DNA from: Paludibacteraceae bacterium
GTDB taxonomy: Bacteria > Bacteroidota > Bacteroidia > Bacteroidales > Paludibacteraceae
Assembly: GCA_017387515.1 (NCBI GenBank)
Contig: JAFOFC010000017.1
Coordinates: 1 to 54,380 of the forward strand
DNA: 54,380 nt
Direction of reading: 5' to 3'
A program made the position numbers and the translations under genes. Below are positions 6,213-14,809 of this stretch, piece after piece. Position 1 is the stretch's first letter, and each line of letters begins with the position of its first letter. The notes under the pieces were generated by a model. It was not told where the DNA came from, did no database searches, and was given only the letters and a program-made list of their open reading frames with translations.

Positions 6213-8219
6213 ATGAATCTAAAACCATTACTAGTTATCATTTTCAGCCTCATTACGCTTATGACTGCATGCAACCCTACTCCACAAAAATACAATTCTT
6301 ACAACGAGTATCCTGAATACAAAGGTACCGACTTAGAATACGTTTATTCACCTAAACAAACCACCTTTAAACTTTGGTCGCCAGAAGCCGACAGCGTACA
6401 AGTACACCTTTACAACGAAGGTTTAGGTGGCACACGCCTTAACACCAAAATGATGGAATACGTAGGCGAAGGCGTATGGGAAACCACCTTTAATGAAGAC
6501 TTAAAAGGAAAATTCTATACGTTCCAAGTTTTTCACGAAGGACAATGGTTGGCAGAGAGCGTAGGCGCATACGCCAAAGCTGTAGGGGTTAATGCCGTGC
6601 GCGGTGCCATCATCGATATGGCCGACACCAACCCCGAAGGATGGGAAAACGACGTAAAACCAGCTCAAAAGAACTTTACCGACATTATTTTGTACGAAGT
6701 ACACGTACGCGACTTTTCGGTATCGCCCAACTCGGGCATGAAAAACAAAGGTAAATTCTTGGCATTTACCGAAGAAGGCACCAAAAACAGCCACGGTCAA
6801 TCTACAGGTATTGACCACTTAAAAGAATTGGGTGTTACCCACGTGCACCTATTGCCTGCTTTTGATTACAACTCGATAGACGAAACCAAACTAGACGAGA
6901 ACAAATACAACTGGGGGTACGACCCAGCTAGCTTTAACGCTCCCGAAGGTAGCTACTCTACCAACCCATACGACCCCATTTGCCGTATCAAAGAGTTTAA
7001 ACAAATGGTGCAAGCCTTGCACAAAAACGGCATTCGCGTTATTATGGACGTAGTGTACAACCACACTTCTAAATGGGAAGAACACGCATTTACCCGTACG
7101 GTTCCTGGTTACTACTATCGTCAAAATGCAGACGGCAGCTACTCTAACGCATCGGGTTGCGGCAACGAAACGGCTTCTGAACGCGCCATGGTACGTCGCT
7201 ATATCATCGAATCGCTACAATATTGGGCAAAAGAATACCACATTGACGGTTTCCGTTTTGACCTAATGGCTATTCACGACATTACTACCATGAACGAAAT
7301 TCGCAAAGCGTTGAACGAGATAGACCCAACTTTGTTTATTTACGGCGAAGGTTGGACCGCTGCCGATTCTCCGCTTCCATACGAAGAACGTGCTGTAAAA
7401 CAACACGTTAACCGCATGCCTGGCATTGCCGTATTTAGCGACGATATTCGCGACGGTTTGCGTGGCGGCTGGGCCGATGCCAAAACTCCAGGCTTTGCAT
7501 GTGGCACACAAGGCTACGACGAAACCATTAAATTTGGCGCAGTAGCAGCCACTCAACACGATAGCATTCATTACGGTTTGGTTAATTACTCTAACAATCC
7601 TTACGCAAGCGAACCATCGCAAGTAATTAACTACGTATCGTGCCACGACGACATGTGCTTGAACGATAAAATTGCTTACGCAGCTCCTTACGGCAGTTCT
7701 CCACAAGAAATGCGTCGTTACAACCGTTTGGCACAAAGCATTATTTTCTTATCGCAAGGGGTACCTTTTATTTATGCTGGCGAAGAAATTATGCGTAACA
7801 AACAAGGCGTTCACAATACCTATCAATCGCCCGACAGCATTAACCAAATTAACTGGGACTTCAAGTATAAAGAAGAACCTATGTTTAACTATTACAAAGG
7901 CTTGATTGCTCTACGCAATGCACACCCTGCCTTTAGAATGCCTACCACCCAAATGTTGCAACAAAACTTGCATTTCTTGTACACTGGACAAGCTTGCGTG
8001 GTAGCCTATACCATCGAGAATAATGCTAACGGCGATACATGGAACCGCATTTTGGTGGTACACAACGGCAACCGTCATCCTATTAACCTAAGCATTCCAC
8101 AAGACAATTGGACCGTGGCATGCAACGGCGAAGAAGTACGTTTAAACGGCATATTTAACTGGAACAAAAATTACTTGCCTGTGCCTGCATCGTCTACCAT
8201 GGTGCTTTATAAAAAGTAA
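6213..8219 (+). CDS. pulA: Type I pullulanase, lipoprotein (GH13)
   Basis: 668 residues. Lipobox LMTAC (Cys20) predicts a lipid-anchored envelope enzyme. An N-terminal CBM48-like domain (TTFKLWSPEADSVQVHLYN) precedes the GH13 barrel. The type I pullulanase signature YNWGYDP is present, with YEVHVRDFS, IMDVVYNHT, GFRFD (nucleophile D350), YGEGW (acid/base E379) and SCHDD (transition-state Asp D479). It hydrolyses alpha-1,6 bonds of pullulan, glycogen or branched maltodextrins. No SusC/SusD genes adjoin it, so it looks like a standalone enzyme. The next gene starts 7 bp after its stop. Confidence 0.95.
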   Translation: MNLKPLLVIIFSLITLMTACNPTPQKYNSYNEYPEYKGTDLEYVYSPKQTTFKLWSPEADSVQVHLYNEGLGGTRLNTKMMEYVGEGVWETTFNEDLKGKFYTFQVFHEGQWLAESVGAYAKAVGVNAVRGAIIDMADTNPEGWENDVKPAQKNFTDIILYEVHVRDFSVSPNSGMKNKGKFLAFTEEGTKNSHGQSTGIDHLKELGVTHVHLLPAFDYNSIDETKLDENKYNWGYDPASFNAPEGSYSTNPYDPICRIKEFKQMVQALHKNGIRVIMDVVYNHTSKWEEHAFTRTVPGYYYRQNADGSYSNASGCGNETASERAMVRRYIIESLQYWAKEYHIDGFRFDLMAIHDITTMNEIRKALNEIDPTLFIYGEGWTAADSPLPYEERAVKQHVNRMPGIAVFSDDIRDGLRGGWADAKTPGFACGTQGYDETIKFGAVAATQHDSIHYGLVNYSNNPYASEPSQVINYVSCHDDMCLNDKIAYAAPYGSSPQEMRRYNRLAQSIIFLSQGVPFIYAGEEIMRNKQGVHNTYQSPDSINQINWDFKYKEEPMFNYYKGLIALRNAHPAFRMPTTQMLQQNLHFLYTGQACVVAYTIENNANGDTWNRILVVHNGNRHPINLSIPQDNWTVACNGEEVRLNGIFNWNKNYLPVPASSTMVLYKK

Positions 8220-8226
8220 AGGAGAA

Positions 8227-9000
8227 ATGACCACACATCAACTTTGCGACATACTAAACGAATTTGCCCCACTATCGCTACAAGATAGTTGGGACAATTC
8301 GGGTTTGCAAATTGATAACAACAATGCCGAGGTAACAGGGGTGCTTATTTGCTTTGACATTACCGAAAAAAGCCTACAAGAGGCCATCGATAAACATTGC
8401 AATGTAATTGTTGCTCACCATCCGCTATTGTTTAACGGTCTTAAGCAAATTGGCCACGACGCCTACATTGAACGATGCGTACGGATGGCCATTGTAAACA
8501 ACATCGCTATTTATTGCAACCACACCCCCATCGACAAAGTACAAGGGGGCGTTAGTTGGACATTGGCCCAAAAACTAGGCCTACAAAACATATCATACCT
8601 GCAAACAGACAGCATGGCATCGTACGGAGCCATAGGCAATTTGCAACATCCACTAAGCCATAACGACTTTATTAGTTTGCTTAAAAACACGTTTGGCTTA
8701 ACCTATGTTAGGTGTTCCGAGCCCCTAAACAACCCCATTAGCAAAGTGGCTGTGTGTGGCGGAAGCGGCGCCTTTCTGATTGACGATGCTATTAAAGCAG
8801 AAGCCGATGCTTTTATATGTGGCGACATAAAGCACCACGAATTTTACAAGGCAGAACAAAAAATCCTATTGGCCGATATTGGGCATTTTGAATCGGAAAT
8901 TGCTACAAAAGAGATATTTTTTAGCATACTTTCAAAAAAAATCCCTACCTTTGTCGTTCACTTGTCCGAAAACGACAAAAGTCCTATTTATTGTTTCTAA
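8227..9000 (+). CDS. NIF3-like dinuclear metal-centre protein (DUF34)
   Basis: 257 residues, the short form without the YqfO middle insert. Family metal-binding motifs are VIVAHHPLLF (His64/His65), YCNHTPID, GDIKHHEFY and DIGHFESE. The DUF34/NIF3 family is widely conserved and has been proposed to act on a nucleotide-type substrate, such as GTP cyclohydrolase I type 2-like activity; the true reaction is unsettled. AGGAG lies 3-7 bp upstream of the ATG, one of the few clear Shine-Dalgarno sites here. It is followed after 12 bp by the zinc-ribbon protein, a pairing common in Bacteroidetes. Confidence 0.92.
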   Translation: MTTHQLCDILNEFAPLSLQDSWDNSGLQIDNNNAEVTGVLICFDITEKSLQEAIDKHCNVIVAHHPLLFNGLKQIGHDAYIERCVRMAIVNNIAIYCNHTPIDKVQGGVSWTLAQKLGLQNISYLQTDSMASYGAIGNLQHPLSHNDFISLLKNTFGLTYVRCSEPLNNPISKVAVCGGSGAFLIDDAIKAEADAFICGDIKHHEFYKAEQKILLADIGHFESEIATKEIFFSILSKKIPTFVVHLSENDKSPIYCF

Positions 9001-9012
9001 AACTAATTCTAT

Positions 9013-9774
9013 ATGGCAGAAAAAAAAGTAGAAGCTACTGAAATTTCGGTAGAAGAAAGATTGAACGCATTGTACAAATTGCAAACCATTATGTCTGAAA
9101 TAGACAAATTTACCATTTTGCGTGGCGAACTTCCTGGCGAAGTACAAGACTTGGAAGACGAAATTATGGGCTTGCAAACACGTATGCAAAACTACGAAAC
9201 CGAAATTGCAGACCTTAAGAAAAACATTGTAGCCTACAACGAAATAATTGCTACCTCTACTGCTAATCGTGCTCGCTACCAAGAACAACTAAACAACGTT
9301 CGCAACAACCACGAATTTGATCACCTAACCAAAGAAGTGGAATTTGAAAGCCTAGAAATTGAAGCGAAAGAAAAGAAAATTCGCGAATGCAACATGGCTA
9401 TTGAACGTAAAAAAGAAGAGCAAGAAAAAACTACTGCTATAATCGAAGAAAAGAATGCCATTCTAACCGAAAAGAAAGAAGAGCTAGAAAGCATTATTGT
9501 TGAAACCAAACAAGAAGTAGAACGTCTTCGCGAAGAAGCCAAAGCAGTAGAAGCTTTAATTGAACCTCGTTTGTTGCAAGCTTTCAAACGCATTCGCAAA
9601 AATGCACGCAACGGTTTGGCTGTGGTATACATTGAACGTGATGCTTGTGGTGGTTGCTTCAACAAAATCCCAGCGCAACGTCAATTGGACATCCGTTTGC
9701 GCAAAAAAATCATTGTTTGCGAACACTGCGGACGTATTCTAGTAGACCCAGAATTAGCTGGCGTGGTAGAATAA
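9013..9774 (+). CDS. Coiled-coil C4 zinc-ribbon protein (CT398/DUF164-like)
   Basis: 253 residues. Residues about 10-195 form a long charged coiled coil (many EIADLKK, EIEAKEKKI and EKKEELES stretches). The C-terminal zinc ribbon has C212-x2-C215 and C236-x2-C239. The CT398/DUF164 family is described as putative nucleic-acid-binding or scaffold-like, with a hooked coiled-coil hairpin; its function is unresolved. It lies directly downstream of the NIF3-like gene and ends at a very strong terminator. Confidence 0.9.
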   Translation: MAEKKVEATEISVEERLNALYKLQTIMSEIDKFTILRGELPGEVQDLEDEIMGLQTRMQNYETEIADLKKNIVAYNEIIATSTANRARYQEQLNNVRNNHEFDHLTKEVEFESLEIEAKEKKIRECNMAIERKKEEQEKTTAIIEEKNAILTEKKEELESIIVETKQEVERLREEAKAVEALIEPRLLQAFKRIRKNARNGLAVVYIERDACGGCFNKIPAQRQLDIRLRKKIIVCEHCGRILVDPELAGVVE

Positions 9775-9786
9775 TCGATGATAGAT

Positions 9787-9825
9787 ACAAAAAGAAGCCC
9801 AAGGATTCCTTGGGCTTCTTTTTGT
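9787..9825. terminator. Strong bidirectional terminator
   Basis: Perfect 18-bp stem ACAAAAAGAAGCCCAAGG / CCTTGGGCTTCTTTTTGT with loop ATT. It serves the zinc-ribbon gene and could also end the minus-strand lpxB operon. Confidence 0.95.
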
Positions 9826-9874
9826 GTTTATACGTCGTTTGTCGCTAGTTGCTTGTATGCGGTCCTGACCGAAT

Positions 9875-10027
9875 GTTAAATCGTTAAATCATTATAATAC
9901 AATTCAACGATTCAACAATTATTTCTCCTTTCTCCTTTATCCTTTATCAACTCTCCACTATTCTCTACACCTCGCGCTGACTTTAGACCTTAGACCTTAG
10001 ACTTTGGACCTTTGACTTTCGACTATA
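9875..10027. repeat. Tandem octamer and heptamer tracts at the 3' end of lpxB
   Basis: Octamers (GTTAAATC twice; AATTCAAC, GATTCAAC, AATTATTT at 9901-9924) switch directly to heptamers (CTCCTTT twice, ATCCTTT, ATCAACT; 9925-9952). After a short break, seven GACYTTN-type heptamers run from 9979 to 10027: GACTTTA, GACCTTA, GACCTTA, GACTTTG, GACCTTT, GACTTTC, GACTATA. The second block includes the last codons and stop of lpxB. Confidence 0.9.
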
Positions 10028-11130
10028 TCTTTCGCGGCGGTATCGGAGGCAACGGCGGTGCCTAACGAATCGGCCATAGCATCGTAATCGGCTATGATGC
10101 GTTGCCTATAGGCCTGGTCGGATACTAAACGTTGCAACTCTGCCGTTACAGATGCTGCATTAAAATAATGCCCCATTAATTCTTTTACCACTTCTTTTTG
10201 GGCAATGATATTTACCAACGATACCAAGCGTAATTTAATTAGCACACGCAAAAAAGGCATGGCAATACGCGAGCATGTAATGCCGTAGCATACAACTTGT
10301 GGCAAACGGAACAAGGCCGTTTCAAGGGTGGCCGTACCCGAGTTGATGGCACCTGCAGTGGCATATTGTAGTAAGGCATAGGTTTGATCGTAAACAGGCG
10401 TAATAAACGAGGGTAACTGTTGATAGAGTTGTGCCGATACTGCCGATGTTGCACCTAACACCAATTGATAGCCCTCAAAATCTTGCGGACGCAAGGCAGA
10501 AAATACCTTTAAACTATCTACTACTTCTTGCTTTCTGCTACCCGCCAGCAAAGCAATAATGGGCTTGTTAGGCAAGTTATTTTGTGCAAGAAATTGATTA
10601 AGCGTGGGCAAGTTTTTTTGCCCATTTATAACGGTTTGAACAGAGGGATTACCTACGTACAAGGCCTCTACCCCATGCTTGGCATAAAAATCTACCTCAA
10701 AGGGGAAAATGGCATAAATGCGATTGATGTACTTTTTGATTTGCTTAATACGGCCTTCTTTCCAGGCCCATATTTTAGGGGGAATGTAGTAGTAAACGGG
10801 TAAACCTAATTGTGTCTTTACAAATTTGGCTATTTTAAGGTTAAACCCTGGGTAATCTACTAAAATTACCACATCGGGTTTATAAGCGGCAATATCGGCT
10901 TTGCAATGCTTAATATTGCGCAATATAGCAGGTAAATGCGTTAGCACATTGATAAAACCCATTACAGCCGTATCACGGTAATGACGCACCAACGTACCTC
11001 CCTCGGCTTGCATTTTATCGCCCCCGTAGTAACGAAAATCGGCTTGGGAATCTTGCGCTTTAAGCGACCGCATCAAGTTAGCAGCATGCATATCGCCCGA
11101 TGGTTCGCCTGCTATTAAATAGTATCGCAT
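9997..11130 (-). CDS. lpxB: Lipid-A-disaccharide synthase
   Basis: 377 residues. It starts MRYYLIAGEPSGD with the LpxB motif GEPSGD at residues 8-13, and later has DYPGFNLKIAKF, YYYIPPKIWAWKEGR, LLAGSRKQEV and SGTATLETALF. This is the GT19 transferase that condenses UDP-2,3-diacylglucosamine with lipid X to give lipid A disaccharide, at the cytoplasmic membrane face. One base separates its ATG from the upstream stop (TAA-T-ATG), implying coupling. The final eight or so residues (VESQRSKV) are encoded by the heptamer repeat tract, so the natural C-terminus has been replaced or extended by repeat DNA. Confidence 0.96.
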   Translation of the reverse strand: MRYYLIAGEPSGDMHAANLMRSLKAQDSQADFRYYGGDKMQAEGGTLVRHYRDTAVMGFINVLTHLPAILRNIKHCKADIAAYKPDVVILVDYPGFNLKIAKFVKTQLGLPVYYYIPPKIWAWKEGRIKQIKKYINRIYAIFPFEVDFYAKHGVEALYVGNPSVQTVINGQKNLPTLNQFLAQNNLPNKPIIALLAGSRKQEVVDSLKVFSALRPQDFEGYQLVLGATSAVSAQLYQQLPSFITPVYDQTYALLQYATAGAINSGTATLETALFRLPQVVCYGITCSRIAMPFLRVLIKLRLVSLVNIIAQKEVVKELMGHYFNAASVTAELQRLVSDQAYRQRIIADYDAMADSLGTAVASDTAAKDIVESQRSKV

Positions 11131-11131
11131 A

Positions 11132-11410
11132 TTAGGTAAATAGGTAGAACAACATACACAAATAAGGGGTAAGTCCTAATACCCCTCCTCGGCAAAATGG
11201 AAAACTATCGGTTTTGTATCCCCAAAATAAGAAGACCAAATCGGGCAGCATGCAAAACAACAAGTATTGCATAAAAACAGGTGCCCTAAACCACAAATAC
11301 ACATCGCTTAGGGGAGCATGCGCCACCATCGACCACGTGCACACAAACACCAACAAAGGCAATAGCAGGCAAATAAGAAAACCGATCCAGATTTTATTTA
11401 GTTTCTTCAT
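11132..11410 (-). CDS. Small membrane protein in the surE-lpxB operon
   Basis: 92 residues with three hydrophobic spans: about 9-28 (WIGFLICLLLPLLVFVCTWS), 45-62 (PVFMQYLLFCMLPDLVFLFW) and 76-91. It overlaps surE by 17 bp upstream and lies one base before lpxB, so the frame is constrained on both sides and is probably real. No family was recognised. Its position suggests an envelope-associated role, but nothing more can be said. Confidence 0.7.
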   Translation of the reverse strand: MKKLNKIWIGFLICLLLPLLVFVCTWSMVAHAPLSDVYLWFRAPVFMQYLLFCMLPDLVFLFWGYKTDSFPFCRGGVLGLTPYLCMLFYLFT

Positions 11411-12164
11411 TCCAATGTGCTAATTGGTTAACGGTAGGATAATGGGTAAAATCAACCTGACATGGAACTATGGCCACATAACCATGCTCCATAGCGTATT
11501 GGTCGGTATCGGTAGCATCGGGTTCTAAGTTGATAAATTCGCCCGTTAGCCAATAATAGTTGTTACCACCTGGGTCTTGACGGCATACAAAACGCTCGTT
11601 CCAACGACCGTAGCATTGACGGCAAACACGCATACCATTCAACTTTTCGCCCAAGGGAATATTTACATTTAAACAAACATCTTTGGGTAACCCTTCGGTT
11701 AACACCTTTTGGGTTATTTGAACCGCATACTTAACAGCCTCCGAAAAATCGGCACGGGGGTCGTGGCTATCCAACGAGAAACCTACCGCAGGAATGCCCT
11801 CGGTACAGCCCTCAAACACAGCGCCCATGGTACCCGAGTACAACACATTAATCGCTGCATTGGTACCGTGGTTAATACCGGCCAAGATAATATCGGGCTG
11901 ACGGTCTAAAATGGTATACAAGGCCAATTTAACGCAATCGCAGGGGGTTCCGTTGCAACGATACATCACCAAGCCGTCTTTTTCTTGGTGTTTCCAAAAA
12001 CGCAGGTGCGTATTTACTGTAATGGCACTAGATTGTGCCGAACGAGGGCCATCGGGTGCTACTACCACCACATCGCCTAAATGACGAACGGCATCCACCA
12101 AAGAGTGAATACCCCTTGCCTCGATGCCGTCATCGTTGGTTATTAAAATAAGCGGACGATCCAT
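11394..12164 (-). CDS. surE: 5'/3'-nucleotidase SurE
   Basis: 256 residues, typical length. The N-terminal metal site is ITNDDGIEARGI (N10, D11, D12), followed by VVVAPDGPRSAQSSAIT and LAGINHGTN. It dephosphorylates nucleoside 5'- and 3'-monophosphates with a divalent metal and is linked to survival under stress. Its ATG overlaps the stop of the ACT-domain gene by one base (TAATG). SurE beside LpxB is a frequent Bacteroidetes arrangement. Confidence 0.96.
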   Translation of the reverse strand: MDRPLILITNDDGIEARGIHSLVDAVRHLGDVVVVAPDGPRSAQSSAITVNTHLRFWKHQEKDGLVMYRCNGTPCDCVKLALYTILDRQPDIILAGINHGTNAAINVLYSGTMGAVFEGCTEGIPAVGFSLDSHDPRADFSEAVKYAVQITQKVLTEGLPKDVCLNVNIPLGEKLNGMRVCRQCYGRWNERFVCRQDPGGNNYYWLTGEFINLEPDATDTDQYAMEHGYVAIVPCQVDFTHYPTVNQLAHWNEETK

Positions 12165-12559
12165 TATTGAATGTTATTTTGTTTCAATACCTTAACCGCT
12201 TCCTCTAGGTTGTCGGGACGAATTACCACGCTAGCTTGTTCGCCCTCGGAGAATGCGTACATGTACTCGATGTAAATATTAGCCGTTGCCAACAAGTCTA
12301 AAATACTATACAACGAACCAGGCGTATTGCTGATGTGCAAGGTAATGACATCGGTAAACTTAACCGCAAAGCCGTTTTGCTTTAAGATTTGATATGCTTT
12401 ATCGGTATCAGACACCAACACGCGCAAAATACCAAAATCGGTATTATCGGCAATGCTAAAGGCTTTCATGTTGATAGACGACTCTGACAAAATTTTTGCC
12501 ACATCGTTTAAGCGACCAGTTTTGTTTTCCAAAAAAATGGATAATTGTTTGGTAGTCAT
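12164..12559 (-). CDS. Tandem ACT-domain protein
   Basis: 131 residues forming two ACT modules: about 4-65 (LSIFLENKTGRLNDVAKILSE) and 70-131 (ITLHISNTPGSLYSILDLL). ACT domains bind small ligands, usually amino acids. This type is commonly encoded next to phenylacetate-CoA ligases in anaerobes, and here it follows paaK after 19 bp. It may sense an aromatic amino acid or its breakdown product. That role is inferred from context. Confidence 0.88.
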   Translation of the reverse strand: MTTKQLSIFLENKTGRLNDVAKILSESSINMKAFSIADNTDFGILRVLVSDTDKAYQILKQNGFAVKFTDVITLHISNTPGSLYSILDLLATANIYIEYMYAFSEGEQASVVIRPDNLEEAVKVLKQNNIQ

Positions 12560-12578
12560 AGGCCTATCTATTAAAAGG

Positions 12579-13880
12579 TTATTGAAATTTACGTTTATCT
12601 AACACGCGTTTGGCTTTACCTTGGCTGCGTTCTATAGAACGAGGCTCCGACAAAATAATGTTAGGCGATATACCGATAACACTTTGCAACTTGGCAACCA
12701 CTTTCTTTTGAAGTTTTACCATGCCTTTAATGTCGTCGGTGTAGAACTGTTCTTTTACCTCTACTTGAATATCAAAGGTATCGGTATTGTTTACACGGTC
12801 TACGGTAATAAAGAAGTGAGGTTCAACTTCTTCCATTTCGCAAAGAACAGCTTCTACTTGCGATGGGAACACGTTAACACCACGAATAATAAGCATATCG
12901 TCGCTACGACCCAATATTTTTTCCATACGCACGGTGGTACGGCCACATTGGCATTTTTCGTACACAAGGCGAGTAAGGTCGCGTGTGCGGAAACGAATAA
13001 GGGGCATACCTTCTTTGGTAAGGGTGGTAAATACCAACTCGCCAGTAGAACCTTCGGGCAATACCTCGCCAGTTTCTGGGTCGATGATTTCTGGATAGAA
13101 GTGGTCGTCGTGCAAGTGGGTTCCGCATTGGAATTCGCATTCATGCCCTACTCCAGGGCCAATAATTTCGGTAAGCCCGTAAATATCGTATGCTTTGATT
13201 TGCAAACGTTGTTCTATTTCTTTGCGCATGGCTTCGGTCCAGGGTTCTGCGCCCAAAACACCCACACGCAATTTAAATTCTTCGCGAGGAATGCCCGATT
13301 TTTCTAAGGCTTCGGTTAGGTACAACGCATAAGAGGGGGTACAAGCAATGGCTGTGGCACCCAAATCGTGCATCATAAGCAATTGTTTTTCGGTATTACC
13401 TACCGACATAGGAATAACGGTGGCACCCAAGTTTTGACCAGCTCCGTGCGCTCCCAAACCGCCGGTAAACAATCCATAGCCGTACGACACATGAAAAACA
13501 TCGTTTTTATCCATACCAAAGGCGGCTAAACAACGAGCGCCCACTTCTTCCCATATCTTAAGGTCGTTTGCTGTGTACCCTGCTACAATGGGTTTTCCTG
13601 TAGTTCCTGACGATGCGTGAATGCGCACAATGTCAGAAAGGGGAGCCGACAGCATACCCCAAGGGTAATAGTCGCGTAAATCTTTTTTTGAAGTAAAGGG
13701 TAATTTAGCGATATCGTCGATGGATTGAATATCATCGGGTGTAACACCCGCTTCTTGCATTCTTTTGCGATAAGGCTCACAATTGGCGTAAACCCTCGCT
13801 ACTAATTCTTTTAGTCGTTGCGATTGCAAACGACGTTTTTCTTCGCGGCTCATGCATTCTGCCGCTTGGTTCCAGATCAT
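12579..13880 (-). CDS. paaK: Phenylacetate-CoA ligase-like AMP-forming enzyme
   Basis: 433 residues, the usual PaaK length. The AMP-binding loop SSGTTGKP is at residues 90-97. Also present are YGYGLFTGGLGAHGAG, YGLTEIIGPGVG, the adenylation motif LIRFRTRDL, and the C-terminal hinge GRSDDMLIIRGVNVFPSQVE. It activates phenylacetate or a related aryl acid to the CoA thioester. No paa oxygenase genes are nearby, so in an anaerobe it more likely works in aromatic amino acid fermentation or recycling; indoleacetate is an alternative substrate. Octamers (13887-13902) lie 6 bp from its start codon and no TAnnTTTG box is visible. Confidence 0.9.
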   Translation of the reverse strand: MIWNQAAECMSREEKRRLQSQRLKELVARVYANCEPYRKRMQEAGVTPDDIQSIDDIAKLPFTSKKDLRDYYPWGMLSAPLSDIVRIHASSGTTGKPIVAGYTANDLKIWEEVGARCLAAFGMDKNDVFHVSYGYGLFTGGLGAHGAGQNLGATVIPMSVGNTEKQLLMMHDLGATAIACTPSYALYLTEALEKSGIPREEFKLRVGVLGAEPWTEAMRKEIEQRLQIKAYDIYGLTEIIGPGVGHECEFQCGTHLHDDHFYPEIIDPETGEVLPEGSTGELVFTTLTKEGMPLIRFRTRDLTRLVYEKCQCGRTTVRMEKILGRSDDMLIIRGVNVFPSQVEAVLCEMEEVEPHFFITVDRVNNTDTFDIQVEVKEQFYTDDIKGMVKLQKKVVAKLQSVIGISPNIILSEPRSIERSQGKAKRVLDKRKFQ

Positions 13881-13886
13881 ATTATT

Positions 13887-14012
13887 GTTGTTTAGTTGTT
13901 TATTCGACCTTATTCGGTCCCTGAGCTTGTCGAAGGGCCCGAGGTAATCGTTGAATCGTTGAATCGTTTAGTCGTTTAGTCGTTGACTTTCGACTTTCGA
14001 CTTTCGACTTTA
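13887..14012. repeat. Octamer tract, repeat A, octamers, then heptamers
   Basis: GTTGTTTA twice (13887-13902), repeat A intact at 13915-13943 (CGGTCCCTGAGC...GGGCCCGAG), then five octamers (TAATCGTT, GAATCGTT twice, TAGTCGTT twice; 13945-13984), then without any gap four heptamers (GACTTTC three times, GACTTTA; 13985-14012). This fills the gap upstream of paaK. Confidence 0.92.
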
Positions 14013-14026
14013 TTCGCTTCGCTCAT

Positions 14027-14107
14027 GAAGTCAGGCTGCGCCTCGGCATAATCACAAACAGGGCACTTCGACAGGCTCAGTGACCGTTTGGTTTCTGCTC
14101 TCGGCTT
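14027..14107 (-). repeat. Hairpin repeat family B (copy B3) with repeat A at its apex
   Basis: Read on the minus strand: GCCGAGAGCAGA, core CAAAC (pairing 14086-14090 with 14055-14059), then repeat A (GGTCACTGAGCC...AAGTGCCC; 14060-14085), then GTTTG, then ATTATGCCGAGGCGC. The A element occupies the loop position that is TT in the simpler copies. Confidence 0.85.
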
Positions 14108-14121
14108 GCACTGACTAGCGA

Positions 14122-14466
14122 CTAACTAATCAATTTGCGGAGGAAACTCATAAAGAGTTTGTCGTCCATTAGTTTTTTGTCGCGATAGTTGGCAAAGTCT
14201 TCAAAGTAATCGCTGTAAATATCTTCTAGCAATTCATCGGGCAAACCACACTCTTTTTGCGCACGTTTGGCACACAAACGACGGTAGTATTGTGCCGCCT
14301 TTAGTTGTTCTTGCCAACCGGCTGGTTTTTCTTGGTCGATGATATGCTCTTTCTGCGTTAACGTGTAAAAAAACGCATAAAAAGTAGCCACATCGCCAAA
14401 CCAAAGGTTAATGGCCATGCGTGTATCTTCTGCCAATGTTTGCAAACGTTCTTGTGCTACTGTCAT
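14122..14466 (-). CDS. Conserved-looking small protein, unknown function
   Basis: 114 residues from the ATG at 14466. An open frame extends to 14592, but a -7 box (14485-14492) lies just before 14466, so the extension would start upstream of transcription. The protein is soluble and mostly helical, rich in aromatic and acidic residues (WFGDVATFYAFFYTL, LPDELLEDIYSDYFEDFANYRDKK). No signal peptide, membrane span or known motif was recognised. It is divergent from pspC-uvrB. No function is proposed. Confidence 0.72.
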   Translation of the reverse strand: MTVAQERLQTLAEDTRMAINLWFGDVATFYAFFYTLTQKEHIIDQEKPAGWQEQLKAAQYYRRLCAKRAQKECGLPDELLEDIYSDYFEDFANYRDKKLMDDKLFMSFLRKLIS

Positions 14467-14484
14467 ATTGTTACAAATGAATAA

Positions 14485-14492
14485 CAAAGTTA
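14485..14492 (-). promoter_or_regulatory. -7 box of the small hypothetical gene
   Basis: TAACTTTG on the minus strand, 18 bp before the ATG at 14466. No TTG is seen at -33. It favours the shorter start. Confidence 0.6.
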
Positions 14493-14533
14493 CGCTTTTT
14501 TTTAACATCATGTACCCTACCCGTGGTTTTTCG

Positions 14534-14563
14534 TTGCCATTTTTGCAATTTTTTGTAACTTCG
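14534..14563 (+). promoter_or_regulatory. Promoter of pspC-uvrB
   Basis: TTG (14534-14536), 19-bp spacer, TAACTTCG (14556-14563; one mismatch to TAnnTTTG), 29 bp before the pspC ATG. Confidence 0.6.
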
Positions 14564-14592
14564 CCAGCAACTAAAACCGTTAAACTAACCAT

Positions 14593-14781
14593 ATGGCAGC
14601 AAAAAAATTAAGATTATCCTCGACCGACAAAGTATTGGCAGGTGTTTGTGGCGGATTGGCCGAATACCTTGATGTCGATGTAAACGTAGTACGTATCGTT
14701 GTATTACTATCGGCAGTTTGCGGTAGTTTTGGTCTTTGGGCCTACCTAATTACGTGGTTAATCTTATCCACATCCAACTAA
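14593..14781 (+). CDS. PspC-domain small membrane protein
   Basis: 62 residues. KVLAGVCGGLAEYLDVDVNVVRIVVLLSAV followed by a second hydrophobic stretch (GLWAYLITWLILS) is the PspC domain almost alone. PspC proteins sit in the inner membrane and take part in envelope-stress signalling in other bacteria. The standalone short form is common in Bacteroidetes and its role there is not established. It lies 28 bp upstream of uvrB and is probably co-transcribed. Confidence 0.92.
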   Translation: MAAKKLRLSSTDKVLAGVCGGLAEYLDVDVNVVRIVVLLSAVCGSFGLWAYLITWLILSTSN

Positions 14782-14809
14782 ATCAACACAGCAAAGGGGG
14801 ATTGAATCC

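Noticed and set aside
12621..13307. Long plus-strand frame of 228 codons opposite paaK
   Set aside because: It lies wholly within paaK, whose motifs are intact. It has a Phe-rich, low-complexity composition typical of antisense frames.
14467..14592. Extended N-terminus of the small hypothetical gene
   Set aside because: It would start upstream of the -7 box at 14485-14492 and abut pspC. The ATG at 14466 is better placed.
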